The notes: a model not told the origin generated them from the letters alone. A stretch of 16,261 nucleotides of DNA from Bacilli bacterium (GCA_016302935.1 JAEDMO010000018.1:1-16261), one strand, 5' to 3'; numbered from the stretch's first letter, positions 1-9,132 are shown. Made by a program: numbers and translations.

Positions 1-594
1 GGGCACGTAGAATTTGCCTTTGAAGATAAAGTTTATTCCTATGCCTGTTATAATTATTTAAATAGACGACTATTCGGAGGTATTGGAGATGGAATATTTG
101 GTATCTTTGATAAAAAAGCCTACTTAAAATATTGCATCTGTGAAAAAAATCGTTTTATCATCTCCTATGGAGTAAAATTAACAAACAAAGAAAAAGAAAA
201 CGTCACCAAAGAAATTGATAAACTAATTAGTACTAACACTGAAATTTGGTATCCAGAAATAAAATATTACGAAGATGGTCTAATAGAAAAAAAAGATTTT
301 AACGAAATGGCTAACAAAATATATAAACACGCCAATGGCAAATTTTATCGTTTTACCAAAGGAAAGTATAAAACCTTCTTCGTTCTAAGAACCAACTGTG
401 CTACTTGTGTAGATAATATCTTTAATGCCATAGGTACCAAAATAATAAATTTAGAAGGAATAATTTCACCAGGAACTTACTATAGTTACCTAGAAAAAGA
501 ATATCACAAAAAAAATAGTAAAATAATATCTAAAACCCTTTATACAAAAGAATTAATCGAAAAACTAAATTATAAATATGTAAAAAGAAAATAG
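1..594 (+). CDS. Partial unknown protein, possible permuted papain-like hydrolase (C-terminal part)
   Basis: The frame is open from base 1 to a TAG stop at 592-594, so about 197 residues are visible and the true start lies left of the window. The internal ATG at 307 has no convincing ribosome binding site and is not the start. The visible protein begins GHVEFAF, continues with KVYSYACYN and GDGIFGIF, and near the end has TNCATC followed by IISPGTYYSYL. An early GH(V) motif and a late NC motif is the order seen in circularly permuted papain/NlpC-like domains, where a catalytic His precedes the Cys. This is a pattern match by eye, not a family assignment. No membrane segment is visible in this part. 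The gene converges on typA, with two bases between the stop codons and a shared hairpin. Confidence 0.6.
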   Translation, partial: GHVEFAFEDKVYSYACYNYLNRRLFGGIGDGIFGIFDKKAYLKYCICEKNRFIISYGVKLTNKEKENVTKEIDKLISTNTEIWYPEIKYYEDGLIEKKDFNEMANKIYKHANGKFYRFTKGKYKTFFVLRTNCATCVDNIFNAIGTKIINLEGIISPGTYYSYLEKEYHKKNSKIISKTLYTKELIEKLNYKYVKRK

Positions 595-612
595 CATTAC
601 CTATTTTCTTTT
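583..612. terminator. Bidirectional intrinsic terminator covering both stop codons
   Basis: A perfect 12-bp inverted repeat has arms at 583-594 (AAAAGAAAATAG) and 601-612, with a 6-base loop. The arms are A-rich on one side and T-rich on the other, so each transcript gives a stem closed by a U-run. The left arm contains the TAG stop of the plus-strand gene, and the loop holds the TAA stop of typA (597-599). The stem is mostly A-U, so its strength is uncertain. Confidence 0.6.
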
Positions 613-2414
613 CTACTATCTACCTTTTTTCTTTGTTCTGTATTTAATATCTTTTTTCTTAATCTAATATAATTAGGTGTAATTTCTACAAGTTCATCAC
701 TATTAATATATTCTAAACAATATTCTAAAGTAAGTTGTCTAGGCCTTTTTAAAACAACCGTATGATCACTACCAGCAGCCCTCATATTTGTAAGTTGTTT
801 TCCCTTAACAACATTAACAGCCAAATCATTTTCCCTATTGCATTCACCGACAATCATTCCCTCATAAACTGAAGTTCCAGGTTCGATAAACATAATTCCT
901 CTATCTTCTAATGAAGCAAGAGCATAAGCTGTACTTTTGCCATTCTCCATTGAAACCAAAACACCTAATTTTCTTTCACCTATACTAATATTTTCAATAG
1001 GCTTATATTCACTAAAAGTATGATTTAAAATTCCATATCCTTTAGTCATTGTCATAAATTCGGTAGTAAAACCAAGTAATCCTCTAGAAGGAATTATATA
1101 ATTAAGCCTAATTAAATTCTCAAAATTACTCATATTTTGCATTACTGCCCCTCTTACACCAAGAGCCTCAATAACAGGACCAACATCCTCTTCTTTTACT
1201 TCAATTTGTAAATCTTCATATGGTTCACACTTAACACCATCTATTTCCTTAATAATAACTTCTGGTTTAGATACTTGCAATTCAAAACCTTCTCTTCTCA
1301 AATTCTCAATTAAAATAGATAAATGTAATTCACCTCTACCAGAAACCAACCAAGATTCATTACCGGTAGATTCTACCTTTAAACTAACATCTCTTTGCGT
1401 TTCTTTAAATAATCTTTCTTCTATCTTACTTGCCGTCAAAAGTTTTCCATCAAGCCCTACAAAAGGACTATTGTTAGTCATAAAAGTCATCTGTAAGGTA
1501 GGTTCATCAATCTTAAGCGTTGGCAACGCTTTTTCTTTTCCTAAATTACAAACAGTCTCACCTACCGAAATATCAGCAAGACCTGCAATAGCAACAATTT
1601 CACCAGCACAAGCTTCACTAATTTCTATTCTTTTAAGTCCAAGAAAACCAAACAACTTCTGAATTCTAAATTGCTTCTTACTGCCATCTAATCTTACACA
1701 ACTAACCATCTCATTAACTTTAACCTTACCAGATTTAATTAAACCGATTCCAATTCTACCAACATAATCATTATAATCTAATAATACCGGTTGAAATAAC
1801 AAATCATCGCCCTCTATTACTCTAGGTTCTGGAATCTCATCAATAATCAAATCAAAAATTGGAGTAAAATCTTCACTTTGGGTATCCAAATCCTTATTTA
1901 AACTACAAGTACCATTAATTGAACTAACAAAACAAGTTTTAAAATCCAACTGTTCATCAGTAGCACCAAGTTCAATAAATAAATCAATTACTTCATCAAT
2001 TACCTTATCAATTCTAGATGTTGGCTTATCAACCTTATTAATTACTACTATAGGTTTAACACCGGCTTCAATAGCCTTTTTCAAAACAAATCTAGTCTGT
2101 GGCATTGGTCCTTCATAAGCATCGACAAGCAACATTACACCATCGACCATATTCATAATACGCTCAACTTCTCCACCAAAATCAGCATGCCCTGGAGTAT
2201 CTAAAATATTAATACGATAATCTTTATAATTAATCGCCGTAGTCTTAGCAAGTATTGTAATACCTCTTTCTCTTTCGATATCATTATTATCCATTGCTCT
2301 TTCATTAACCTGTTCATTATCCCTAAAAGTTCCTGATTTTTGTAACAACTTATCTACAAAAGTAGTCTTCCCATGGTCTACGTGTGCAATAATCGCAATA
2401 TTCCTAATTTTCAT
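597..2414 (-). CDS. typA: Ribosome-associated translational GTPase TypA/BipA
   Basis: TypA/BipA is an EF-G-like GTPase that binds the ribosome and supports 50S assembly and growth under stress such as cold. The 605-residue protein matches the family length. GTPase motifs are clear: AHVDHGKT (residues 10-17), GITI (51-54), DTPGHADF (72-79) and NKVD (126-129). The C-terminal half carries SRGLLGF, typical of TypA. The start is set at the ATG at 2414-2412, because AAGGGAAG lies at suitable distance upstream; a GTG nine bases further upstream would abut that site. It has its own promoter with an extended -10 and converges on an unknown gene. Among translation GTPases, TypA rather than LepA or EF-G is supported by length and domain order. 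Confidence 0.95.
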   Translation of the reverse strand: MKIRNIAIIAHVDHGKTTFVDKLLQKSGTFRDNEQVNERAMDNNDIERERGITILAKTTAINYKDYRINILDTPGHADFGGEVERIMNMVDGVMLLVDAYEGPMPQTRFVLKKAIEAGVKPIVVINKVDKPTSRIDKVIDEVIDLFIELGATDEQLDFKTCFVSSINGTCSLNKDLDTQSEDFTPIFDLIIDEIPEPRVIEGDDLLFQPVLLDYNDYVGRIGIGLIKSGKVKVNEMVSCVRLDGSKKQFRIQKLFGFLGLKRIEISEACAGEIVAIAGLADISVGETVCNLGKEKALPTLKIDEPTLQMTFMTNNSPFVGLDGKLLTASKIEERLFKETQRDVSLKVESTGNESWLVSGRGELHLSILIENLRREGFELQVSKPEVIIKEIDGVKCEPYEDLQIEVKEEDVGPVIEALGVRGAVMQNMSNFENLIRLNYIIPSRGLLGFTTEFMTMTKGYGILNHTFSEYKPIENISIGERKLGVLVSMENGKSTAYALASLEDRGIMFIEPGTSVYEGMIVGECNRENDLAVNVVKGKQLTNMRAAGSDHTVVLKRPRQLTLEYCLEYINSDELVEITPNYIRLRKKILNTEQRKKVDSRKENR

Positions 2415-2448
2415 AAAATTCACTTCCCTTTTTTAAAACACCTTGCGT

Positions 2449-2477
2449 ATTATATCACATTTTTAAAATAATGTGTA
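2449..2477 (-). promoter_or_regulatory. Promoter of typA (extended -10)
   Basis: On the minus strand a perfect TATAAT (2449-2454) is preceded by TGA, giving an extended -10 (TGnTATAAT). The -35 region at about 2472-2477 is weak (TACACA). A dyad with arms CACATT and AATGTG (2456-2461 and 2470-2475) fills the spacer. Confidence 0.55.
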
Positions 2478-2544
2478 TATTTTATTAAAAAAAAGAAAAA
2501 ATGTACATTATAAACAATATCTATAACATACATCTTTAATAATT

Positions 2545-2572
2545 AAAAAAATCTTATTATACTTAATAGATT
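2545..2572 (-). terminator. Intrinsic terminator downstream of the YetF-like gene
   Basis: Read on the minus strand, AATCT pairs with AGATT (2568-2572 with 2550-2554). An inner ATTA/TAAT stem carries one bulged A, the loop is AGTA, and a run of U follows. It separates the YetF-like gene from typA. Confidence 0.5.
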
Positions 2573-2583
2573 ATAATTTTTTA

Positions 2584-3300
2584 TTATTCAAAAATAGTAT
2601 CATATTTAGCTGATATACCCTTTTTATACACCATAATTTTATCATTACTATCTAATGTTGCTAATAATATTTCATCAATATCCTTATATCCTAAAACTTT
2701 AAGTTCATGACTCAACCATTTTTCATCCTTATTCATCGCCTTTAAATTATTCATCATAATCTTACCATCAATAATAATATTTGCTACCAAACTACTAGGA
2801 ATAATTTTTAAATCCATATCTTTCTTAGTTACTGGCTTCTCCTCATCCTTAGGCAAAAAACTAATCTTCCCATTAGTTTCCATCACAGCATAAGCAACCT
2901 CATCTATATTAAAATAACCAGCCCCTCTAAGCTCTTCCATTAAATCATTAATATCAAACTTAACCTTCTTTAACCCTTCTTCAATAATTTTTCCATTTTC
3001 TATAATAATACTAGGCGTCCCCGTAAAAAACCTTCTTAACTTAATGCTTTTTAAAGTGACATAAGAAACCAATGCTCCAGTAAGTCCAAACACCAACATA
3101 CAAATAACACCATCTAAAAAAGATTTATTTAAATCTAAAGAAATATCCGCCGCCACACTTCCAATAGTAATACCAACAATATAATCAAATAAATTAAGTT
3201 GGGATATTTGTTTCTTACCCATAACTTTTGCTAACAAAAACAATACAACAATTGTAACTACACTTCTAATAAATACCGATCCCATTGTTTGATAATCCAT
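2584..3300 (-). CDS. YetF/DUF421 family membrane protein
   Basis: This 238-residue protein has three hydrophobic segments near the N-terminus (about residues 10-26, 38-55 and 62-83), followed by a soluble C-terminal domain. The stretch GTPSIIIENGKI (94-105), the nearby LFDYIVGITIGSVAA segment (37-51) and the repeated soluble-half pattern are characteristic of DUF421 (YetF/YcaP/YrbG). These are membrane proteins of poorly defined function, in Bacillus linked to sporulation-related membrane roles. The start ATG at 3300 is supported by AAAGGGTGAT five bases upstream. A promoter lies immediately ahead and a terminator follows, so it is probably monocistronic. The family call is strong; the function is unknown. 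Confidence 0.85.
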   Translation of the reverse strand: MDYQTMGSVFIRSVVTIVVLFLLAKVMGKKQISQLNLFDYIVGITIGSVAADISLDLNKSFLDGVICMLVFGLTGALVSYVTLKSIKLRRFFTGTPSIIIENGKIIEEGLKKVKFDINDLMEELRGAGYFNIDEVAYAVMETNGKISFLPKDEEKPVTKKDMDLKIIPSSLVANIIIDGKIMMNNLKAMNKDEKWLSHELKVLGYKDIDEILLATLDSNDKIMVYKKGISAKYDTIFE

Positions 3301-3317
3301 AAATAATCACCCTTTAT

Positions 3318-3347
3318 ATTATAACCAAATTAAAAATTATCATACAA
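3318..3347 (-). promoter_or_regulatory. Promoter of the YetF-like gene
   Basis: Minus-strand TTGTAT (3342-3347) and TATAAT (3318-3323) are separated by 18 bases, about 20 bases ahead of the start codon. Confidence 0.55.
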
Positions 3348-3353
3348 TTTATC

Positions 3354-3374
3354 AAAAAAAAGAGATTAATCTCT
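3354..3374 (-). terminator. Intrinsic terminator overlapping the lipoprotein stop codon
   Basis: The palindrome AGAGATTAATCTCT (3361-3374) is followed on the minus strand by a run of U. The stem is short (5 bp with a 4-base loop). Two bases of the TAG stop (3373-3375) lie inside the hairpin. Confidence 0.6.
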
Positions 3375-4143
3375 AATTTACATTAAAATCTACTAATTTT
3401 ATTTTATTATTACTATAAACAAAAGTATATTCATAATAATCAAGCTTATCTTTTATATTATCATAATTATTATTCAAGTAATTTAAAGCTAAAGTACTAA
3501 AAGAAATCTTATTATTGTCTCTACTAATAGTTGCAATCTTATTATTCTTACTAACAAAATCAATATAGCTACCATATAAATCAATACTATTCTCATCATC
3601 AGCAGTATCACCAAATAAATAATTTAAAAAAACCGTATACCTATTATTATTATTTTTATATTCTACTACTTTATCAGCCATAACATAACTAACTTCATCA
3701 TGTGCACTATGTGACTCATTTAAAATATATTTATCACCAATCTCATCATAATTCCACAAGATATGATCCTTATCACCATAATAAGAAGAACAATAAATAT
3801 TCTCATTTTTATATCCTAAATCGATAATACTAGAATCAGTGAAATATTTTTGTAAAGAAGAAGCAGGAAATTCCTTTAAATCAAACTCTTCTCCATAATC
3901 ACTCACATACTCATTATATATATAAATTAATTTATCCTGATTTGTAATATCATTTATACTGCTATATTTTAAATACATACCTAACTCATTATCAATAATA
4001 TCTAAAATTCTTTTGCTAATATCCACATTATCTATATTATTATCAATAGAATTATCATTATTATAAACTTTCTTTTCTTTATCACAACCAATAGTAAAAA
4101 TCAAAAAGAAAAAACTAAATACCAAAGTTATACTTCTTTTCAT
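3373..4143 (-). CDS. Putative lipoprotein of unknown function
   Basis: I do not recognise the mature protein. From the chosen start it has 256 residues. The N-terminus (MKRS, then a long hydrophobic stretch, then FTIGC with Cys20) looks like a lipoprotein signal peptide, although the -3 residue (Thr) departs from the usual Leu/Val/Ile. The mature part is rich in Asp, Asn, Tyr and Lys and has no membrane segment, so it is probably anchored outside the membrane. The start is the ATG at 4143-4141, preceded by GGAGG at 4154-4158; an in-frame ATG 11 codons upstream would place that ribosome binding site inside the gene. A promoter lies just upstream and a terminator at the end, so it is likely monocistronic. 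Confidence 0.7.
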   Translation of the reverse strand: MKRSITLVFSFFFLIFTIGCDKEKKVYNNDNSIDNNIDNVDISKRILDIIDNELGMYLKYSSINDITNQDKLIYIYNEYVSDYGEEFDLKEFPASSLQKYFTDSSIIDLGYKNENIYCSSYYGDKDHILWNYDEIGDKYILNESHSAHDEVSYVMADKVVEYKNNNNRYTVFLNYLFGDTADDENSIDLYGSYIDFVSKNNKIATISRDNNKISFSTLALNYLNNNYDNIKDKLDYYEYTFVYSNNKIKLVDFNVN

Positions 4144-4164
4144 CAAATTAAAACCTCCAAAAAT

Positions 4165-4193
4165 ATTATAACACATATAAAAGAATTAACCAA
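4165..4193 (-). promoter_or_regulatory. Promoter of the lipoprotein gene
   Basis: Minus-strand TTGGTT (4188-4193) and TATAAT (4165-4170) are separated by 17 bases. The -35 shares bases with the valS stop codon and terminator arm. The expected transcript start, near 4158, leaves a leader of only about 15 bases that consists mostly of the ribosome binding site. Confidence 0.6.
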
Positions 4194-4209
4194 TTAATTT
4201 GGCTAATTC
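4178..4209 (-). terminator. Intrinsic terminator of valS overlapping its stop codon
   Basis: Arms at 4199-4209 and 4183-4193 (minus-strand GAATTAGCCAA and TTGGTTAATTC) form an 11-bp stem with one G-U pair and a 5-base loop, followed by TTTTAT. The valS TAA stop (4186-4188) lies in the second arm. Confidence 0.65.
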
Positions 4210-6711
4210 TTCTTCTTCTTTCTTTAATTTTTCCCTCTCTTCAGAAACTAAATGAGAAGGAGCCTTACTAACATAAGAAGGATTATTAAGCAAATTTCTT
4301 CTTCTAGCAATACTTTTTTCTAAATTTTCACATTGTTTTTTCTTAAAAATTAAATCTTCTTCTGTTTCCTCTTTTTCATAATACAAAGTAATATTATAAA
4401 TACCACTTATTACCTCATATTTAGTAATATTTAATTCCGTATCAATGATATTATCATCTAATTTCAACATCTTTTTAATCAAAGTATAATCGCTATCATT
4501 ATTAATTTTAACTTTAAAATTCTTACCAATATTATTTTCTTGTTTAACATTTCTAAAATTTGCTACAAACTCAATTAAATTATCTATTACCTTAGCATCT
4601 TGTTCAAATACCAAATTTAAATCATATTTTGGATAAGTACTGATCATAATAGAATCATTATCTTTAAAAGGTAAATTTTGATAAATCTCTTCGGTTACAT
4701 AAGGCATAAATGGATGTAGCATCTTAATAATACCCATTAAAACATAATATAAAGTACTCTTAGTAGCATCTGTATCACTACTAAATTTAGCCATTTCTAT
4801 ATAATTATCACAAAAATCATTCCAAACAAATGAGTATATAATGCTACCGGCATTATTAAATTCATATTTATCCATATATCTTCTTACATCTTTAACTACC
4901 TTTTCATATTTAGTTAAAATCCATTTATCTGACATATTCAAATTATCAAAGTTAACTTCTTTCAAAGAAGATATATTCATTAAACAAAATCTAGAAGCAT
5001 TCCAAAGCTTATTAATAAAATTCCAAGTAGATTTAACTTTTTCTTCATCATAACGTAAATCTTGACCAGAAGCACTACTAGTAGCTAAGAAAAATCTTAA
5101 ACTATCAGCACCATATTTATCAATAACATCCATAGGATCTACTCCATTACCTAAAGATTTACTCATCTTACGACCATTTTTATCCCTAATAAGACCGTGA
5201 ATTAAACAATCCTTAAATGGACGTTCATTAGTAAAATGTAATCCTTGGAAAGTCATTCTATTAACCCAAAATGGAATAATATCATATCCAGTGACTAAAA
5301 CATCATTAGGATAATGTCTTTTTAATAAATCGGTCATATTAGGCCAACCTAAAGTAGAAAACGGCCAAAGGGCACTACTAAACCAAGTATCTAAAACATC
5401 ACTATCTTGTACCCAACCAAAAGAATCAGGTGGATTTACTCCAACATAAACTTCCTCACCACGATACCAAGCAGGAATCCTATGTCCCCACCATAATTGC
5501 CTTGATATACACCAATCATAAGTTATCTCCATCCAATGGTTCATTATCTTTTCAAATCTTTCTGGTACAAAATTAACCTTAGTATCCTTATTCTTTTGAT
5601 TTAATAATACCCTATCTGCTAAAGGACGCATTTTTACAAACCATTGTTTAGATAAATAAGGTTCTACCATTACATCAGTTCGTTCACTATGACCAACCGC
5701 ATGTACAATTTTTTCTACCTTAATAAGTAACCCTAATTCTTCCAAATCTTTAACTACAGCTTCTCTACATGCAAATCTATCCATAGAAGCATACTTAAAG
5801 GCATTTTCATTCATCGTCCCATCAGGATTCATTACTATTATTCTATCTAGATTGTGTCTATTACCAACTTCAAAATCATTAGGATCGTGAGCAGGCGTAA
5901 TTTTAACAACACCAGTTCCAAATTCCGGATCAGCATGAACATCCCCAATTATTGGAATTAACTTATTAACAAGTGGCAACTTAACCTTCTTACCTATCAA
6001 ATCCTTATATCTATCATCGGATGGATTAACCGCTACCGCCGTATCACCAAATAAAGTTTCTGGTCTAGTAGTAGCAACAGACAAATAATCATCACTATCT
6101 TCCAAATAATATTTTATATGATAAAAAGCACCCTCTACATCTTTATAAATAACTTCCTCATTAGATAACGCTGTCATCGCCTCAGGATCCCAATTAATTA
6201 TTCTTTCTCCTCTATAAATTAAACCTTCATTATATAAATCTACAAATACCTTTTTAACAGCATCACTAAGACCATCATCCAAAGTAAATCTTTCCTTTGA
6301 ATAATCTAAACTAAGACCCAACTTTGCCCATTGTTCATGAATAGTCTTCGCATACTCCTCTTTCCATTCCCATGCATGTTTAAGCCATTCTTCCCTATCC
6401 ATACTTCTAGGATTATATCCCAATTCCTTCAATTTTTTATCTATTTTAGCTTGCGTAGCAATACCCGCATGGTCCATTCCAGGAAGCCAAAGCGCATCAT
6501 ACCCATCCATTCTCTTATAACGAATAATAATATCTTGTAAAGTTGTATCCCACGCATGACCTAAATGAAGCTTTCCTGTTACATTAGGAGGAGGAATAAC
6601 TATCGTAAAAGGTTCTTTTGACAAATCGCCTGCTTGAAAATAGTTATTATCCTTCCAAAATCCATACTTACCGCATTCTATGCTCAAATGATCATACTTC
6701 TTATCTAACAT
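4186..6711 (-). CDS. valS: Valyl-tRNA synthetase
   Basis: This class I synthetase charges tRNA-Val with valine in the cytoplasm. The 841-residue protein is slightly shorter than many bacterial ValS. HIGH appears as HLGH (residues 49-52) and KMSKS is exact (515-519). The editing domain contains [17 protein letters not shown] (214-230) and the [15 protein letters not shown] stretch. [15 protein letters not shown] (443-457) is typical of ValS and distinguishes it from IleRS and LeuRS. The charged C-terminal tail (about 780-841) matches the tRNA-binding coiled coil. The ATG at 6711 is chosen because AAAGGAG lies seven bases upstream; ten extra N-terminal residues would include that site. Expression is under a T-box leader that senses uncharged tRNA-Val. 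Confidence 0.97.
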   Translation of the reverse strand: MLDKKYDHLSIECGKYGFWKDNNYFQAGDLSKEPFTIVIPPPNVTGKLHLGHAWDTTLQDIIIRYKRMDGYDALWLPGMDHAGIATQAKIDKKLKELGYNPRSMDREEWLKHAWEWKEEYAKTIHEQWAKLGLSLDYSKERFTLDDGLSDAVKKVFVDLYNEGLIYRGERIINWDPEAMTALSNEEVIYKDVEGAFYHIKYYLEDSDDYLSVATTRPETLFGDTAVAVNPSDDRYKDLIGKKVKLPLVNKLIPIIGDVHADPEFGTGVVKITPAHDPNDFEVGNRHNLDRIIVMNPDGTMNENAFKYASMDRFACREAVVKDLEELGLLIKVEKIVHAVGHSERTDVMVEPYLSKQWFVKMRPLADRVLLNQKNKDTKVNFVPERFEKIMNHWMEITYDWCISRQLWWGHRIPAWYRGEEVYVGVNPPDSFGWVQDSDVLDTWFSSALWPFSTLGWPNMTDLLKRHYPNDVLVTGYDIIPFWVNRMTFQGLHFTNERPFKDCLIHGLIRDKNGRKMSKSLGNGVDPMDVIDKYGADSLRFFLATSSASGQDLRYDEEKVKSTWNFINKLWNASRFCLMNISSLKEVNFDNLNMSDKWILTKYEKVVKDVRRYMDKYEFNNAGSIIYSFVWNDFCDNYIEMAKFSSDTDATKSTLYYVLMGIIKMLHPFMPYVTEEIYQNLPFKDNDSIMISTYPKYDLNLVFEQDAKVIDNLIEFVANFRNVKQENNIGKNFKVKINNDSDYTLIKKMLKLDDNIIDTELNITKYEVISGIYNITLYYEKEETEEDLIFKKKQCENLEKSIARRRNLLNNPSYVSKAPSHLVSEEREKLKKEEEELAKLIG

Positions 6712-6726
6712 AATAAAACTCCTTTC

Positions 6727-6792
6727 AAAAAATAAAAGCAATCTAACAAAAGGACGAATTATCTCGTGGTACCACCTTTCTTATAGATTGCT
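6727..6792 (-). terminator. Regulated terminator within the valS T-box leader
   Basis: Minus-strand AGCAATCTA (6784-6792) and TAGATTGCT (6737-6745) pair perfectly over 9 bp, and TTTTATTTTTT follows (6727-6737). The arms enclose the antiterminator. The left arm can alternatively fold locally as ATAGA-GCAA-TCTAT (6783-6796), which would disable the terminator. Confidence 0.65.
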
Positions 6793-6955
6793 CTATCACT
6801 CAAAATATTAACGCTATTAACGATATACTCTACTAAAATTTCAAGTATATAACTCCCAAGCTACCTTCGATTACATCATTTAAGGAAACTCACACCAATC
6901 TGCTTCCCTCTCTCATAAACGAATATAACCTACTCCTCTTGTTCCAAGTCCATAA
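6727..6955 (-). promoter_or_regulatory. T-box riboswitch leader of valS (Val specifier GUA)
   Basis: The 5' leader of valS contains the antiterminator core: AAAGG (6775-6779), the bulge UGGUACC (6768-6774), ACGA (6764-6767), UCGU (6754-6757) and CCUUU (6749-6753). UGGU is complementary to the ACCA end of uncharged tRNA-Val. Upstream, GAGGAGUAGG, the GAGAGAGG element and the GGUGUGAG distal loop match Stem I. The likely specifier codon is GUA at 6872-6874, preceded by GAU and followed by A, which fits a tRNA-Val with anticodon UAC. The downstream terminator pairs 6784-6792 with 6737-6745, followed by a U-tract. The leader fills almost all of the 323-base gap between valS and helD. Confidence 0.93.
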
Positions 6956-6977
6956 AATTAAATTAACATATACATAA

Positions 6978-7006
6978 ATTATATAACAAAATATTTATTT
7001 TAGCAA
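6978..7006 (-). promoter_or_regulatory. Promoter of the valS T-box transcript
   Basis: Minus-strand TTGCTA (7001-7006) and TATAAT (6978-6983) have 17-base spacing and lie about 20 bases ahead of the first conserved T-box bases. The 28 bases between this promoter and the helD stop show no good terminator. Confidence 0.6.
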
Positions 7007-7034
7007 ACTTTTTTTAATATAATATTAATAATAT

Positions 7035-9071
7035 TTAATTATTATAAACAATTAACTGATGTTGAGCCCTTGAACAAGCAACATAAAATAAATATTTTTC
7101 ATTCTCTTTATACCTATTATTAGGCTTTGTATAAACAATTACCGAATCAAATTCCAATCCCTTAGCTACATAAGAAGGAACTATCACTAAATCTCTTTTA
7201 AAATTATAACTATTAGAAGATAACAACTCTAACCCCATTACCTCATTGCTAAGTAACTCATATAAATACTCAGCTTCAGAATCATTTTTAGTAATAATCG
7301 CTATACTCTTACCAATATTTTTCAAATAATTAATATCAGCAAGTAACATTTCTTTCAAATTATCATTCTCGCATCTACTTATTACCTCTTTATTATCACC
7401 CTTACGAATTGCTACCACATAATTTAAACCCAATATTTTATTAATATAATTAATAATATTTTCACTACTACGATATGTCTTAGTAAGTTCCAAATACCTA
7501 CTTTTTACATTAAATATTTCACATATTTCTTCTAAAGAATTATATTTATAATAAGGATTAATCGTTTGATTAACATCACCAAGTATTGTAAAAGAAGCTT
7601 TTTTAAATATCTTACTTAAAATAATATATTGTAACTTAGTATAATCTTGAGCCTCATCCACCACAACTTGCAAAATATTCACATTATAATCAAATCCATT
7701 AAGTAACCCTTTCATATAAGCAAACAAACAAGCATCTTCATAATTAAGTTTCTTTTTATTAACAAAATTAACAATCCCACTATCAGATAAATTTGAAAAC
7801 GTACAAAAATTACTTCTATAAAAATCCATATATATTTTTTTATAATCACAATCTATATTTAAAGCTTCTAATAACAGCCTTCTAATACTCTTAGCTTTTG
7901 TTTTATTACCCCTATATTCATTTTCACTTATTTTAATACTAATTGCATTAATTCTTTCAAACAAAGGAAACTTACTATATCTATCCTTTAACATATAATT
8001 AAGATCTTCTACATCATAAGTAACATATTTATCAATAACTACTTCTTTAACAAACATAGCCTTATTAACCAAATAATCAATATAAAGATTAATATTATTA
8101 ATTATTTCATCACTTTGCTTATAAATAACCAAATCAACATTATCCACATTATACTTATAGTATCTTGATATAAAATCTGTAAAACTTTCTATTTCCTTAT
8201 ACTCATAAATACTACTTTCTAAAAATTTATGAAAAGTAGTTTCTAAAGTATTTTCCTCCCCTAACTCCGGTAATACATTAGAAATATATTCTGAAAATAT
8301 TCGATTAGGTGAAAATATTAAAACATTTGATGAAGTTAAATTCTTTATTTTATATAAAAGAAAAGCTATTCTATGTAAAGCTACTGAAGTTTTACCAGAA
8401 CCGGCAATCCCCTGAACCACCAAATTTTTATCACTAGTATTTCTAATTATCTTATTTTGTTCCATTTGAATTGTATTGACAATATTCTTCATTTTTGAAG
8501 AAGACGAACTAGCAAGTACTTCCTGTAATAATTCATCATCAATATTAATACTATTATCAAATATATGAACAAACTTTCCATTTTCTATTTTATATTGTCT
8601 TTTTCTTTTTAAATTACCATTAATTAACCCACTTGGAGCCAAATAAGAAGCCTTACCAACTTCATAATCATAAAATAAACTTGCAATAGGGCTTCTCCAA
8701 TCATGAACCAAATAATTCATATTATCAGAAACATAAGTAATACCAATATAAATATTTTCTTCCCTAGCATCATCGCTTTCAAATATAATAGAACCAAAAT
8801 AAGGATTATTCTGAATTTTATAAAGCTTCTTAAAATAACTACCTTTCTTACTCATAAGATAAACATCAAAATCAGATTCCGCCATCATTGAACGCATTTC
8901 AGTAGGATCAAGTTCTGCCTTAGTATCCCAAATATATTTCTTAAATTCTAATATCTTATCATTATCATCATAAAGTTCTTGTCCTAATGAAGACAACTTT
9001 TCCCTAATTACCCTTAATGTATCATCTAGATGCTTATTTTCCAAAGTTAAATCCTGAGGTGACAAATTCAT
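7035..9071 (-). CDS. helD: HelD-like UvrD/Rep superfamily 1 helicase (RNA polymerase recycling)
   Basis: HelD proteins bind RNA polymerase and use ATP to release it from stalled complexes or DNA. This 678-residue protein has a helical N-terminus (about 1-60), HDWRSPIASLFYDYE (123-137), which is characteristic of HelD, Walker A GIAGSGKT (221-228), Walker B DEAQD (472-476), GDVNQ (498-502), TYRSS (532-536), KGLEFDSV (637-644) and YVACSRA (663-669). It is shorter than Bacillus subtilis HelD. The start is the ATG at 9071, seven bases after AGGAGGAG (9079-9086); a longer in-frame ATG at 9134 would translate through the tRNA terminator and has no such site. It lies just downstream of tRNA-Asn with no promoter of its own that I can find. 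UvrD, PcrA and RecB-like alternatives are less likely because of the N-terminal region. Confidence 0.88.
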   Translation of the reverse strand: MNLSPQDLTLENKHLDDTLRVIREKLSSLGQELYDDNDKILEFKKYIWDTKAELDPTEMRSMMAESDFDVYLMSKKGSYFKKLYKIQNNPYFGSIIFESDDAREENIYIGITYVSDNMNYLVHDWRSPIASLFYDYEVGKASYLAPSGLINGNLKRKRQYKIENGKFVHIFDNSINIDDELLQEVLASSSSSKMKNIVNTIQMEQNKIIRNTSDKNLVVQGIAGSGKTSVALHRIAFLLYKIKNLTSSNVLIFSPNRIFSEYISNVLPELGEENTLETTFHKFLESSIYEYKEIESFTDFISRYYKYNVDNVDLVIYKQSDEIINNINLYIDYLVNKAMFVKEVVIDKYVTYDVEDLNYMLKDRYSKFPLFERINAISIKISENEYRGNKTKAKSIRRLLLEALNIDCDYKKIYMDFYRSNFCTFSNLSDSGIVNFVNKKKLNYEDACLFAYMKGLLNGFDYNVNILQVVVDEAQDYTKLQYIILSKIFKKASFTILGDVNQTINPYYKYNSLEEICEIFNVKSRYLELTKTYRSSENIINYINKILGLNYVVAIRKGDNKEVISRCENDNLKEMLLADINYLKNIGKSIAIITKNDSEAEYLYELLSNEVMGLELLSSNSYNFKRDLVIVPSYVAKGLEFDSVIVYTKPNNRYKENEKYLFYVACSRAQHQLIVYNN

Positions 9072-9100
9072 AAAAAAACTCCTCCTAACTCTTGAAAACC

Positions 9101-9132
9101 AAACAAAAAGATAGCTACAACTACAAGCTATC
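9101..9132 (-). terminator. Intrinsic terminator between tRNA-Asn and helD
   Basis: Minus-strand GATAGCT (9126-9132) and AGCTATC (9110-9116) form a 7-bp stem with a 9-base loop, followed by TTTTTGTTT. It lies 19 bases past the tRNA 3' end and about 30 bases before the helD start codon. Confidence 0.75.

Noticed and set aside
1471..1662. Plus-strand open frame inside typA
   Set aside because: Lies opposite a strongly conserved gene, with no ribosome binding site or recognisable composition; a shadow frame.
7007..7034. Terminator after helD
   Set aside because: Only AT palindromes without a U-run are present, so a terminator is not supported.
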